NCBI GenBank assembly: GCA_937892215.1
Contig: CALAVE010000026.1
Span: 3,246-67,245 of the forward strand
Direction: 5' to 3'
DNA: 64,000 bases
Source of the DNA: an uncultured Porphyromonadaceae bacterium
GTDB lineage: Bacteria > Bacteroidota > Bacteroidia > Bacteroidales > Muribaculaceae
Shown here: positions 27,442 through 35,894 of the stretch, one piece after another
Position numbering within the stretch: the stretch's first letter is position 1
Layout: each line of letters opens with the position of its first letter
The notes under the pieces: model-generated
Databases searched by the model: none
Told to the model about the DNA's origin: nothing
What the model saw: the letters and a program-made list of their open reading frames with translations, nothing else
Made by a program: the position numbers and the translations under genes

Positions 27442-27778
27442 CGGTTAGCGGGTCATGCGGGAGTATTGTGAAGTTCCTCTGCGAGGCACTTTCCTGCCGT
27501 GCCTGCTGTGACCAAGCGGCGAGGGTCTTCGACCCTCTGGCATGGTTTTTCGCACAAAGTCGGGTCTCCGACCCGCCCGACCTCTTCGAGGTCTATGTCC
27601 CGGCCGAGTGTGAGGTGCGGTGATAGGGCTTATGGGGCCTATAGGACCTATATGACCTCTAACAGGAATAAACCGGGTGTGAGGGCCATGAGGGTGATTA
27701 TAGTGAATTGGCGATTAGCGATTAGCTATTTAGCTGTTAGCTGATTAAAATATTAACATAAACCAGATGATGTAATTT
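27442..27778. repeat. Cluster of short perfect palindromes and TTAGC repeats
   Basis: A 337-base non-coding gap. Four hairpins follow one another: CCTC-TGC-GAGG (27476-27486), GAGGGTC-TTC-GACCCTC (27521-27537), CGGGTC-TCC-GACCCG (27561-27575) and GACCTC-TTC-GAGGTC (27579-27593). Three have a YTC or TCC triloop. Near the end, 27709-27743 holds degenerate TTAGC/GATTAGC repeats. No gene is supported; an open frame at 27499-27744 is composed of these repeats. Confidence 0.6.
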
Positions 27779-28513
27779 ATGAAACGGATTTATTTGATTG
27801 TGGCAGCGATGCTGGCAATGATGCAGGGATTGGCTCAGAATGTGCAGTTGCACTATGACTTTGGAAACGCGTTCTATGACGACCTGAAAGGCCGTCCGCA
27901 GGTGACAACGACAGTGGAGATGTTCAAGGCTGACAAGTGGGGCAGCACGTTTTTCTTCACCGACATAGACTATTATGGTGATGGTGCCGCGGGAGCCTAC
28001 TGGGAGTTTGCCCGCGAGTTTAGACTGGGAAAACAGAGCCGCTGGGCAGCGCACATTGAGTATGACGGCGGACTGACCTCGATAAAGAACACGACTGTGG
28101 CATCGCGATTCCAGCACGCGCTGCTGGTGGGTCCCGCGTGGAACTGGGCAAGCGCGGACTTTAGCAAGACATTCTCACTGCAGGCCATGTATAAGCAATA
28201 TTTCAACGGGCAAGGTCGCAAGGGATTCCCCGGATTCCAGTTGACAGCAGTGTGGGGAAACACGTTCGCAAAAGGACTGTGCACATTCAGCGGTTTTTTG
28301 GACCTATGGTACGACAAGGACGCGAAGGGCAAACTGATATTCCTGAGTGAGCCTCAGTTTTGGTTCAATCTGAATGTGATAAAGGGTTGGGACAAGGTGA
28401 ACCTGAGCCTTGGTACGGAGTTGGAACTGAGTTGTAACTTCGTGTATGACAAGGAAGGGAAGAACGATAAATTTTACGCAGTTCCGACGCTTGCCGCGAA
28501 GTGGACATTCTGA
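27779..28513 (+). CDS. DUF5020 Tsx-like outer-membrane channel
   Basis: A 244-residue outer-membrane protein. The signal peptide ends QGLAQNVQLHYDF. The mature part is a run of amphipathic beta strands (VEMFKADKWGSTFFFTDIDY, AGAYWEFAREFRLG, FYAVPTLAAKWTF) that ends in Phe, as barrels do. It fits DUF5020, related to the nucleoside channel Tsx. Aromatic and Trp content is high throughout. The 3' end of this gene is echoed by a short degenerate fragment at 30651-30701, so a tandem paralogue once existed. Confidence 0.85.
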   Translation: MKRIYLIVAAMLAMMQGLAQNVQLHYDFGNAFYDDLKGRPQVTTTVEMFKADKWGSTFFFTDIDYYGDGAAGAYWEFAREFRLGKQSRWAAHIEYDGGLTSIKNTTVASRFQHALLVGPAWNWASADFSKTFSLQAMYKQYFNGQGRKGFPGFQLTAVWGNTFAKGLCTFSGFLDLWYDKDAKGKLIFLSEPQFWFNLNVIKGWDKVNLSLGTELELSCNFVYDKEGKNDKFYAVPTLAAKWTF

Positions 28514-28761
28514 CGGAAAAGGCTGAGAGTAGCGAGGTGTCCCTATAGCATGGGTGATTCGCAAGAGTGGTGAGCCGCGCAGGTCGTCTAAGCCGTGGCG
28601 CAGGCGGCAACAGCCGCGCTGTATGCCTATTCATGGCTGCGGCTAACACCATGGTAGGCTACGTCATCGCCCTGTTTGCGGCAACTATGGCTATAGCCGT
28701 GGAAATTGCCTACGATTTATGATTAATAAAAGTCCGAAAAACAAGCGCAAGTAAAGAAAAA
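28514..28761. repeat. Intergenic region with degenerate repeats
   Basis: This 248-base gap has no supported gene. Two related words, ATGGCT-GCGGCTAAC ending GGCTACG (28633-28663) and ATGGCT-ATAGCCGTGG ending GCCTACG (28687-28714), suggest decayed tandem copies. It contains the palindrome GGCTATAGCC. An antisense frame here (28365-28652) overlaps the porin gene and looks like noise. Confidence 0.4.
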
Positions 28762-29697
28762 CTACTTTATCATTGCTATTATTTCTTCGGGCGTGGTAAC
28801 AAGTTTTGTTATTGCACACAACCCGGTTCCCATATCTTTCACACTTGCGCCAAGAAGGTAAACGATGTCGTCAATAATTAGGAATCGGTCATGATGTTTG
28901 TGTGGAATTTGTATCGAAGTTATTTCAGGATATTGTTTGTTAAATTTTTCCAAATCGAGCAAAAATTGCTGATTATAACGAGTGTGAATGGTTGCGGCAA
29001 CTCCATCGGCGCGTTTGGACAACAACGTCAGCACTCTCTCATCCACAAAGTTATCAATCAACACAATGCGCGATTTTGCGCTTTTGACGAGCGCAGAAAC
29101 AAATTGCCACGCGTCCCAAATACATCCTGTGGCAAATATCTGTTCGGTTGTAGGTGAAGGCGACTTTTCTTCTATCTTATCAAGAATGGCAACAATTTTT
29201 GCATCGGTCTCAACTTTCCATTGTGAATCCTCAAGTTGTTTAACCTCGATTCTGTCCAAGCGTTGAAAGATTTGAGCATTGGCAGTAAGAAATCTGCGCA
29301 TAGCGACAAATGCCCTCATAATCAAGATATTCGCGTGTATGGCAATCTCGCTGCGCAACAAACCGCTAAGCATGGCTATTCCTTGTTCGGTAAACGCATA
29401 TGGCAATCGGCGGTCACCTCCTCGCTGGTTTGAAATGCCAAAATGGCATTTCAAACTATCATATTCTTCTTTGGTCAGCTGAAACATGAAATCATCCGGA
29501 AACCGCTCAATATTGCGCTTTACCTGCCGATTCATTTGAGCGACTTCAACCCCATATAGTTGAGCCAAGTCCCTATCAATAAGGACTTGCTGACCACGAA
29601 TTAACGCTATCTTACCTTGTATGATGCTGATTTGAGGGTTTTCATTGGTTAGTGTCAATGATACCTCCGATCGTTTGTTTTCTGTTGTCTTTGCCAT
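28762..29697 (-). CDS. ORF6N-domain protein with C-terminal PLD-like region
   Basis: A 311-residue protein. Residues about 22-110 are an ORF6N domain (IALIRGQQVLIDRDLAQLYG, RNIERFPDDFMFQLTKEE, LPYAFTEQGIAMLSGLL), found in phage antirepressors and in many Bacteroidales proteins. Residues 115-180 are helical (RFLTANAQIFQRLDRIEVKQ). The last 110 residues (SRIVLIDNFVDERVLTLLSK, then HKHHDRFLIIDDIVYLLGAS) resemble a phospholipase-D-like fold with one H-x-x-D-R-F-L-I-I-D motif. It is accessory and of unknown function, and stands alone next to repeat-rich DNA. A minus-strand TATCTTTG (29732-29739) could be its promoter. Confidence 0.8.
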   Translation of the reverse strand: MAKTTENKRSEVSLTLTNENPQISIIQGKIALIRGQQVLIDRDLAQLYGVEVAQMNRQVKRNIERFPDDFMFQLTKEEYDSLKCHFGISNQRGGDRRLPYAFTEQGIAMLSGLLRSEIAIHANILIMRAFVAMRRFLTANAQIFQRLDRIEVKQLEDSQWKVETDAKIVAILDKIEEKSPSPTTEQIFATGCIWDAWQFVSALVKSAKSRIVLIDNFVDERVLTLLSKRADGVAATIHTRYNQQFLLDLEKFNKQYPEITSIQIPHKHHDRFLIIDDIVYLLGASVKDMGTGLCAITKLVTTPEEIIAMIK

Positions 29698-29791
29698 TGC
29701 TGTTGAAGATATTTCGTCGGTAAAAACACCGCAAAGATAACGACTATTTGTGAAAACGCGCGCTCACAATCTCAAAAAAAAGCTTTCTTTT

Positions 29792-29822
29792 TTTGTCGGT
29801 TTGGAGATTATGCCTATATTTG
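29792..29822 (+). promoter_or_regulatory. Promoter of the structured-leader lipoprotein
   Basis: TTTG (29792-29795) and TATATTTG (29815-29822) are 19 bases apart. Transcription would begin near 29829, giving a leader of about 250 bases before the lipoprotein. Confidence 0.65.
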
Positions 29823-29884
29823 CGTTTGGATTGGCAACAATCCGGACTTTTTGAATAATAAAGAAGCGTTTTGCTTATCACTCG

Positions 29885-30002
29885 TCGCTGAAAACGTAGG
29901 AAATTTTCACGAAGATGAGAGGGATAGCGAAATGGATTGCGCTATAGCGTGAGCTGTTATTCCCATCATCTTCATCTTTAGGTTTCCTACGACCGTCAGC
30001 GA
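29885..30002 (+). repeat. Long nested inverted repeat in the leader of the lipoprotein gene
   Basis: The outer arms 29885-29903 and 29983-30002 pair imperfectly (TCGCTG...CGTAGGAAA with TTTCCTACG...CAGCGA). The middle arms GAAGATGA (29911-29918) and TCATCTTC (29966-29973) pair without mismatch. The centre holds the palindrome CGCTATAGCG near 29940. The whole could fold as one 118-base hairpin in DNA or RNA. It may be a MITE-like insertion or a regulatory leader. Confidence 0.55.
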
Positions 30003-30078
30003 TAGGTGTGGCAATTCAGTCCACGCTTTCTTCGTATTAATGGGTGTAGGACTGATGCCCAACAAAACTTATTACAAC

Positions 30079-30567
30079 ATGAAAAAAATTCTAATGTTTA
30101 TTCTGATGCTGTTACCACTGGCAATAGCATCTTGCGGCGGCGATAATGAGCCGAAAGACCCCAATGAAGCGACTAACGAAACAAACCAAAATGAAATTGT
30201 AGAACATACGTTTACGTTCAATGGCGTAGATGATTGGTATAAATTTGATGGTATATATGTATATGCACGCGGCGGCTATCTTGGAGAAAAGCGTCCAGTT
30301 ATCGAATTTAAACCTGATTATGCGGTAACCGCGAGATTCGTTGATTATGGACAGGTCTCAAGTATATATGGTATAAACAAGTTACCAACTTCCGGTTGGG
30401 GGTCTATACTTTTTGATCTCAAATCAAAGGAAGGTTATGTTGTGGAAAATTTTTCTGGTGGGGATTTTATTTATTATAGAATATTTGTTTCAGAATTTAT
30501 TTATTCTGCTTCAGGCGATCTTGTGGGAATTAGAATGCAAATTCAGCAGTATAAGCCGTCAAAATAA
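30079..30567 (+). CDS. Small lipoprotein of unknown function
   Basis: A 162-residue lipoprotein. The start chosen is ATG 30079, which gives the signal MKKILMFILMLLPLAIASCG with its lipobox; an in-frame start 39 bases upstream adds residues that do not fit a signal peptide. The mature part begins with a short acidic linker (GGDNEPKDPNEATNETNQNE), followed by a beta-rich domain (EHTFTFNGVDDWYKFDGIYV, GDFIYYRIFVSEFIYSAS). No family was recognised. It is A/T-richer than its neighbours, which with the repeat-rich leader suggests acquired DNA. Confidence 0.7.
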   Translation: MKKILMFILMLLPLAIASCGGDNEPKDPNEATNETNQNEIVEHTFTFNGVDDWYKFDGIYVYARGGYLGEKRPVIEFKPDYAVTARFVDYGQVSSIYGINKLPTSGWGSILFDLKSKEGYVVENFSGGDFIYYRIFVSEFIYSASGDLVGIRMQIQQYKPSK

Positions 30568-30650
30568 CTCTGCTTCGCTTGGTAAGCGGTTGCCACCACT
30601 AACTATGATACTCAGCTGAAATGAATTCTGAGGGTGTGTCATAATGAAGC

Positions 30651-30701
30651 GAGCCTCAGTTTTACGCTATTCCGACTCTGGTTGTGAAGTGGACATTGTG
30701 A
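30651..30701 (+). pseudogene. Remnant of the 3' end of a second DUF5020 porin gene
   Basis: In frame, the fragment reads EPQF, then YAIPTLVVKWTL and stop. The intact DUF5020 gene ends with SEPQF, then an intervening stretch, then YAVPTLAAKWTF and stop. At DNA level the last 42 bases match closely, with substitutions mostly at third positions. The remnant has lost about 40 codons between QF and YA and everything upstream of EPQF. It indicates an ancient tandem duplicate, later deleted or displaced by the ORF6N/lipoprotein block. Confidence 0.65.
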
Positions 30702-30713
30702 GAGGAAGCATAA

Positions 30714-33401
30714 TCAGTTCAGGATTGCGCTGAGGCTATATGAGCCTTGTGGCAACGTTACGGTGCGCTTGTCGCCAACGACGGAGACAGTCAGGCTGAC
30801 GTTTCCGGGCGCGAGAATCTTAATATCGCGGCAGGGTAGTGATACGGTGGCGGTGCTGCCTACGGGGACGGTGACGGAAAGCGAGATGGCGTTGCTGCCA
30901 TCACGCTGCCAACGGACGGCAGCATGTCCGAAAGGAGTGAGAGTGGAATACTCGGCGTGGGTGAGGTCGGCCGGAATTTTTGGCTCGATGATGATGTGGC
31001 GGAACCCCGGATGCGCCTCGTCGTATCGGAGGCCAGCGACATCGCGGTAGAACCATGTGAGAGCACCGCCAAACATGGGATGATTGTGAGAGTTTTTGCC
31101 GTCCCACTGTTCCCACGTGGTGGTAGCCCCCTGCCTAATCCAGTAGCCAAAACTGGGGAAATCAGTCTTGTTCATGGCTTCGTAAGCGAGGTCGGAGAGA
31201 CCGTGCTGAGCCAGAGTCCTGAAAAAGAGAGAAGTGCCGAAGATTCCGGTGTCGAGGTGGCCGCCGGCAGCGGCGATATCGGCCTTGAGCGCATCCAGTG
31301 CACGAGGGAGCCGTTCATCGGGGACACCCATAGCAAGGGCAAAGATGTTTCCACCATAGGGGCCGTAACTACCGGTTGATTCGTTGAAGAAAGTGCTGTT
31401 GAAAGCATCCTTAGTGCGAGAAGCGATGGCGAAGTAGCGCTGGGCACACGGGTCGCCGAGGACAGAGGCCGCCTTGGCCGTGACGAGAGCACAACGCCAG
31501 TAGTACCAAGTGTGGATAAGAGCCTTAGAGACAAACTTTTCCGGCGGGCACCAGTCGCCCAAGGTAACCCATAGACAAGAGTCGGTTCGCTCCATGATGC
31601 CATCCTTTACGAAACGAGACATGAAATCGACCTGACGACACATGGCTCGGAGGTTGTCTTTAAGGACCTGAGTATCGGCATAGTGAAGATAAAATTCCCA
31701 AGGGATTATATTAATAGCCGCGCCCCAGGGGATGCCACCGCCGGCGGTGGGCTGCCACGGGGCAGAGTTAGGCACGAATCCGGTGGAATCGATTTGAGCG
31801 CCACGGATGTCGGCAATCCACTTGTTGTAGAACGCAGTCATGTCGAGGCACTCCATGGCGGCAGGGCATGCCACCTGACCGTCGCCGGTGTATGCCGTGC
31901 GCTCACGGTGCGGGCAATCGCTGGCAATGGAGCCGTGCATATTGTCGAGTTGGCTACGGACGTAAGCCTCATTGATGTCGCAGAAAAGAGAGTTAGAGCA
32001 ACTGAAATGGCCGGTTCGCTCCACGTCGCTATTGACCGCGCAGGCAGAGATGTTATCGGCCGTGAGTTCGCCATTCCATCCACTGACAGTGACCGAAGAG
32101 AATACGAACCACGTGAAGCGCGCATTGTAGTTCTCGCCGTTGTTGCCACCACAGACATAGACGTTCTGCCCCTGCTTTGTTTCAGAATTATAATGCAGAG
32201 TAATGGAGTCGCCACGGTTGCCGGAGATGCCTTGCAGGCGCACCCAACCGGAGATTTCCTTAGGGAAAGAGACCACATAGTGGCCGTTAGCGTCGCGAGT
32301 TATGCTGGTGGGGCGGAACGTCTCGCATACGGCATCAGACGGGCCATTCTGGGCAAAGAGACGTCCCTTAGGTGCCTTGCGGATGATGGCCGCGGGCCAG
32401 GAAGAGTCGTCGTAGGAGGCGGAGCACCAGCCCTTGTGCTCGAATCGGGCATCGTAGATTTCACCCAAGAAAGGACCGTCGATTCTGATGGCACTTGGAG
32501 CCACTTTCCATGACGAGTCGGTGGGGATTATCTGGGAAGAGCCATCGGTGTAGCGGATGATAATCTGGCCGAAGAATCGAGGAGAGCCGTAGGGTTCGGT
32601 AATCTGACGCTGACCGGCAGGGTTGATGGAATTGTAGAAACCGTTGCCGAGAATAGCACCAACGGCGTTAACTCCCTTATGCAAGAGGGCTGTGAGGTCG
32701 AGAGCCACATAAGGGATGCGGAACTCGGAGAAGTCATCACCAATGGGGATGAAACCGTGAGCGAGAGTGGGGCGGGAGTCGTAGTTGGTCTGATTAGGTG
32801 CCAAAACGCCGGAGCCAACCTTGTTACCGTTAGCGTAAAGTTCAAAGTAGCCGAGACCCGTGCCTACGAACAAAGCCGACTTTATGTCCTTGGTTATGGC
32901 GAACGAGCGTCGCAAGAGCGGTGCCGGGGACAATTCGCCGCTGTGAAGCGACGGGGCATCGGACTGCCATGGAGCACCAATCCACCTGCATTGCCATTCG
33001 CTATCGCTGAGGATGCCGGTAGTGAACGAAGCCTCAGTGCTCCATCCGGACGCCTTACCCCTCCCGTCCCATACCTTTACACGCCAAGAGTAGCGGGTGG
33101 CGGAAGAGAGAGGGATACCGTTATATGAAATAAGGAAAGACGAGTCGGCAGGGATTTTACCGCTGTCCCAAGCCACGGAATTGTCAAGAGAATTGACGAC
33201 GCGAATCCTGTAGGCCGTCTGGCTGATGCCGTGCTTGCCCTCGGCAGGTGAGTTAAGCCAGGAGAAACGAGGGCGAGGGGCATCGATTTGGGTGGGATTG
33301 TCGAGGTATTCGCAGCGGAGCCTCGTGGGCGAGATGTCGGCCGCGAAGGCACAGAGGCAAGAAGCAATCCATGCAAGTAAAAGTATGTTTCTACGTCTCA
33401 T
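30714..33401 (-). CDS. Exported alpha-L-rhamnosidase (GH78)
   Basis: An 895-residue glycoside hydrolase. The signal peptide ends CAFAADISP. An Fn3-like N-terminal domain (ISPTRLRCEYLDNPTQIDA, PRPRFSWLN) is followed by a rhamnosidase N domain (WIGAPW, FVGTGLGYFELYANG). The GH78 alpha/alpha barrel has SDCPHRERTAYTGDG near 495, which contains the conserved catalytic-region residues, and EQWDGKNSHNHPMFG near 790. The C-terminal domain is beta-sandwich. It removes terminal L-rhamnose from plant or bacterial glycans in the periplasm. No SusC/SusD pair lies nearby, so it is not in a classical polysaccharide utilisation locus. It is followed after 48 bases by the LTA-synthase-like gene on the same strand. 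Confidence 0.92.
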   Translation of the reverse strand: MRRRNILLLAWIASCLCAFAADISPTRLRCEYLDNPTQIDAPRPRFSWLNSPAEGKHGISQTAYRIRVVNSLDNSVAWDSGKIPADSSFLISYNGIPLSSATRYSWRVKVWDGRGKASGWSTEASFTTGILSDSEWQCRWIGAPWQSDAPSLHSGELSPAPLLRRSFAITKDIKSALFVGTGLGYFELYANGNKVGSGVLAPNQTNYDSRPTLAHGFIPIGDDFSEFRIPYVALDLTALLHKGVNAVGAILGNGFYNSINPAGQRQITEPYGSPRFFGQIIIRYTDGSSQIIPTDSSWKVAPSAIRIDGPFLGEIYDARFEHKGWCSASYDDSSWPAAIIRKAPKGRLFAQNGPSDAVCETFRPTSITRDANGHYVVSFPKEISGWVRLQGISGNRGDSITLHYNSETKQGQNVYVCGGNNGENYNARFTWFVFSSVTVSGWNGELTADNISACAVNSDVERTGHFSCSNSLFCDINEAYVRSQLDNMHGSIASDCPHRERTAYTGDGQVACPAAMECLDMTAFYNKWIADIRGAQIDSTGFVPNSAPWQPTAGGGIPWGAAINIIPWEFYLHYADTQVLKDNLRAMCRQVDFMSRFVKDGIMERTDSCLWVTLGDWCPPEKFVSKALIHTWYYWRCALVTAKAASVLGDPCAQRYFAIASRTKDAFNSTFFNESTGSYGPYGGNIFALAMGVPDERLPRALDALKADIAAAGGHLDTGIFGTSLFFRTLAQHGLSDLAYEAMNKTDFPSFGYWIRQGATTTWEQWDGKNSHNHPMFGGALTWFYRDVAGLRYDEAHPGFRHIIIEPKIPADLTHAEYSTLTPFGHAAVRWQRDGSNAISLSVTVPVGSTATVSLPCRDIKILAPGNVSLTVSVVGDKRTVTLPQGSYSLSAILN

Positions 33402-33449
33402 GGTGAGTGATGATTGAGTTGGCTGTAAGCATCTCCGGCGAGAGAAGTG

Positions 33450-35522
33450 TTATTTCTGAGCGTTGAGGTTTGCCGTCTGATAGAACGCCTGAGCGTGGCG
33501 AATGAGGTCGTGGCGCGGCTTGGGAAGCGGCGACTCGGTGGTGGTTCCATCCGGGTTATAATTGACCGCGAACTGCGCAACCCGTCGCACAGGAGAAAGG
33601 ACTGTGAGGATGTCGTCCTCGAGATAGCCCAGGTCCTGATAAGTGGCCATGAAGGCGCGCTGGCGATAGGCCGGATGGAAAATGTCCTGTCCGGTGAACG
33701 GCGGGAGGTGGGTAAAGCCCATCATGCGGAGCACCGACGGCATAACGTCGATTTGCGAGCAGACTTTGCCAACCACTTGCGGCGATATGAAACAGGGAGA
33801 ATAGACGAGGCAAGGGATGTGATAATTATAGACCGGAACAGAAGTCTTGCCGGCACTGGAGGCGCAGTGGTCGGCAATGATGATGAAGACGGTGCCTGAG
33901 AACCACGGTTTGGAAGCGGCCTTATCGAGGAAACGGCCGATGGCATAATCGGTGTATTTGATTCCGGCCTCACGAGTCTTGAACTTGCCTTGGGGCATAG
34001 AAATCTTGCCTTCGGGGTAGGTGAAAGGGCGGTGGTTGCTCACAGTCATGATGTGGGTGAAGAACGGACGGCCCGAAGCGGCATTCTTGTCGATGACAGA
34101 AAGCGCCTTGTTGTAAGAGTCCTCATCGCAGACCCCCCAGATGTTGGAGAACGAGATTTCGGAAGGAGAGAAATTCTTTTTGTCGATGATTTCGTAGCCG
34201 TTGTGTGAGAAGTAGTCGCCCATGTTGTCGAAATAGCTGTCGCCGCCATATACATACTGTACGATGTAGCCCTTCTGCCTTAGGAATTCGCCAATGGAGA
34301 GATTGGGGCGAGAGTTGTTAGGGCGCTTCACGATACTTTCTCCGGCAGTGGGCGGCTGGCAGATGGAGAGAGCCTCGAGACCGCGAACGGTGCGGTTGCC
34401 CACGGCATAGAGACTGTCGAAAACCATACTCTTGCCGATGAGCGCATCGAGCCGCGGAGTGAGCCCCTCGGTGTTGCCGTATCGCGAGAGGAAAGACGCG
34501 CTGAGGCTTTCCACGGAAATAAGCACGATGTTTCGAGGAGCAGAGACCGAGTCGGGGCGAAGAGCGGTCGAGTCGGGAGTGACGGTAGTGACGGTAGTGA
34601 GAGAAGAGTAGAGGCGTGAACATTCGTCGGGTGGCAGCATCGGATAGAACGAAGCGTAGTCGAGTTCGTTGCTCTGAAATGCCCGGATGAAGTCCCAGCC
34701 GCCGTTGGACTGCAGTTCGGTTACGTAAGTGTTGCTGCTGCGCAGGCGGTCGTGCGTAAAACCGAGAATAAGGAGAGCGGCCGCAGTGGCCACGGCATAA
34801 CAGCCGATAACGGCAGCCAGTTGTGGCAGGTGAAATTCCTCTTTTCCCTTGAAATAGATGAACTTGTAACTAATCCACATAATCAGAGCCGTGACGGCCA
34901 CGATGGCAATCAAGAGCGGAATCACCGAATAGGATTCCATGATGTTACCTACGACCTCGTTAGTGTAAACCAGATAGTCAACCGCGATGAAATTGTAGCG
35001 GACGCCAAATTCGTCCCAGAAGAGGTATTCGCCCACGGCATTGAAGAGAATGCCGAAGACGTAGGCGGCCCACATTATCAGCACGGTGATTTTGCGCCAC
35101 GAGGCGCGGATGGATGGAACAAAGAGGCGTATGGAGAAACTGACGAGTTTGTAGCCGAAGAAAATCTGTGCTATGATGGGCGCACCGCCGCCGTAGTCGT
35201 GAAAGATGGAATGGAAGCAGAATACATAGACACAAGCCGCAATGAGCAGAGCCAGAATGAGATAGGCGAGAGGCGGGCGGTACTTCGCGTTGCTGAGTCC
35301 TAAGAAAGTGAGGAAAAGCGGGAGCATAATCAGCATGGCGAAGCAGACGTCGTTGACGACGCCAAGCAGCAACGCACGAGTTACGCTAAGCGCGGAGAGT
35401 CCGGCCTCGGCAGGCGTGATGCAGGTAAGGACAATGCGGACAATGATTCCCACGATGACAATCAGCGCAGCGATGTGAATCGCGATGCGAAGATATGGAG
35501 ATTTTGTAAGTTCGAGTTTCAT
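33450..35522 (-). CDS. LTA synthase-family membrane protein (sulfatase fold)
   Basis: A 690-residue protein with five N-terminal transmembrane helices in the first 270 residues (IAIHIAALIVIVGIIVRIVL and others). A periplasmic sulfatase/alkaline-phosphatase-fold domain follows. It begins NIVLISVESLSASFLSRYGN near 330, continues with GLEALSICQPPT, and has the metal-ligand region FIIIADHCASSAG near 565. Related proteins polymerise glycerol-phosphate or transfer phosphoethanolamine or phosphoglycerol to envelope glycans. Bacteroidales members lack a defined substrate. A minus-strand TAACTTTG (35561-35568) sits just upstream of the start and is a probable promoter. Confidence 0.86.
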   Translation of the reverse strand: MKLELTKSPYLRIAIHIAALIVIVGIIVRIVLTCITPAEAGLSALSVTRALLLGVVNDVCFAMLIMLPLFLTFLGLSNAKYRPPLAYLILALLIAACVYVFCFHSIFHDYGGGAPIIAQIFFGYKLVSFSIRLFVPSIRASWRKITVLIMWAAYVFGILFNAVGEYLFWDEFGVRYNFIAVDYLVYTNEVVGNIMESYSVIPLLIAIVAVTALIMWISYKFIYFKGKEEFHLPQLAAVIGCYAVATAAALLILGFTHDRLRSSNTYVTELQSNGGWDFIRAFQSNELDYASFYPMLPPDECSRLYSSLTTVTTVTPDSTALRPDSVSAPRNIVLISVESLSASFLSRYGNTEGLTPRLDALIGKSMVFDSLYAVGNRTVRGLEALSICQPPTAGESIVKRPNNSRPNLSIGEFLRQKGYIVQYVYGGDSYFDNMGDYFSHNGYEIIDKKNFSPSEISFSNIWGVCDEDSYNKALSVIDKNAASGRPFFTHIMTVSNHRPFTYPEGKISMPQGKFKTREAGIKYTDYAIGRFLDKAASKPWFSGTVFIIIADHCASSAGKTSVPVYNYHIPCLVYSPCFISPQVVGKVCSQIDVMPSVLRMMGFTHLPPFTGQDIFHPAYRQRAFMATYQDLGYLEDDILTVLSPVRRVAQFAVNYNPDGTTTESPLPKPRHDLIRHAQAFYQTANLNAQK

Positions 35523-35853
35523 ACGCGAATCGTGTTCGTGAATTTTGATTAATGTTTGTGCAAAGTTAAGATATTTTTGTTATTTTTGCAGAGTTCGGAG
35601 GAGAAATACCGAAAAGATAAAAGCATTCGCTATTATTTCGCATTTAGCCAAGAGCCTCGCAATCTCAGTGGTATAACAAGCACGGAATAATGAGTGATGG
35701 GTGACTTCATAGTGGTTGCCTTTAATCTGTTTTAATAGTAATGCTCACGGAATAGTCGTGATGTATTTTCAGAAACAGATTCCGGGGTACCATGCGAGGC
35801 CGCCCCGTGCTAAATGCAATGAGGTGCATCACGCACTTTTTGCTATTTGTCGT
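35523..35853. other. Intergenic region upstream of the methyltransferase
   Basis: About 330 bases without a gene. It holds the minus-strand -7 box at 35561-35568 and two overlapping plus-strand TATTTTTG boxes at 35572-35579 and 35581-35588. A G/C-rich segment with partial hairpin potential lies around 35785-35812. Nothing else recognisable. Confidence 0.5.
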
Positions 35854-35894
35854 AATTGATAGTAAATGCAATAACTCAAACATTACTATCAATT
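35854..35894 (+). promoter_or_regulatory. 12-base perfect inverted repeat abutting the methyltransferase start
   Basis: AATTGATAGTAA (35854-35865) and TTACTATCAATT (35883-35894) are exact reverse complements with 17 bases between. The right arm ends on the base before the ATG at 35895. Pairing can extend inward with one bulge (ATG/CAT). It could be an operator for an autoregulator or a hairpin that hides the start codon. Confidence 0.6.

Noticed and set aside
27476..27593. CRISPR array
   Set aside because: The palindromes differ from each other and have no constant repeat length or spacers.
27499..27744. 81-codon frame in the palindrome cluster
   Set aside because: It is made of hairpin and TTAGC repeats and has no similarity or promoter.
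30714..35522. A polysaccharide utilisation locus around GH78
   Set aside because: No SusC/SusD pair, sensor or second glycosidase is adjacent; the neighbour is an LTA-synthase-like protein.
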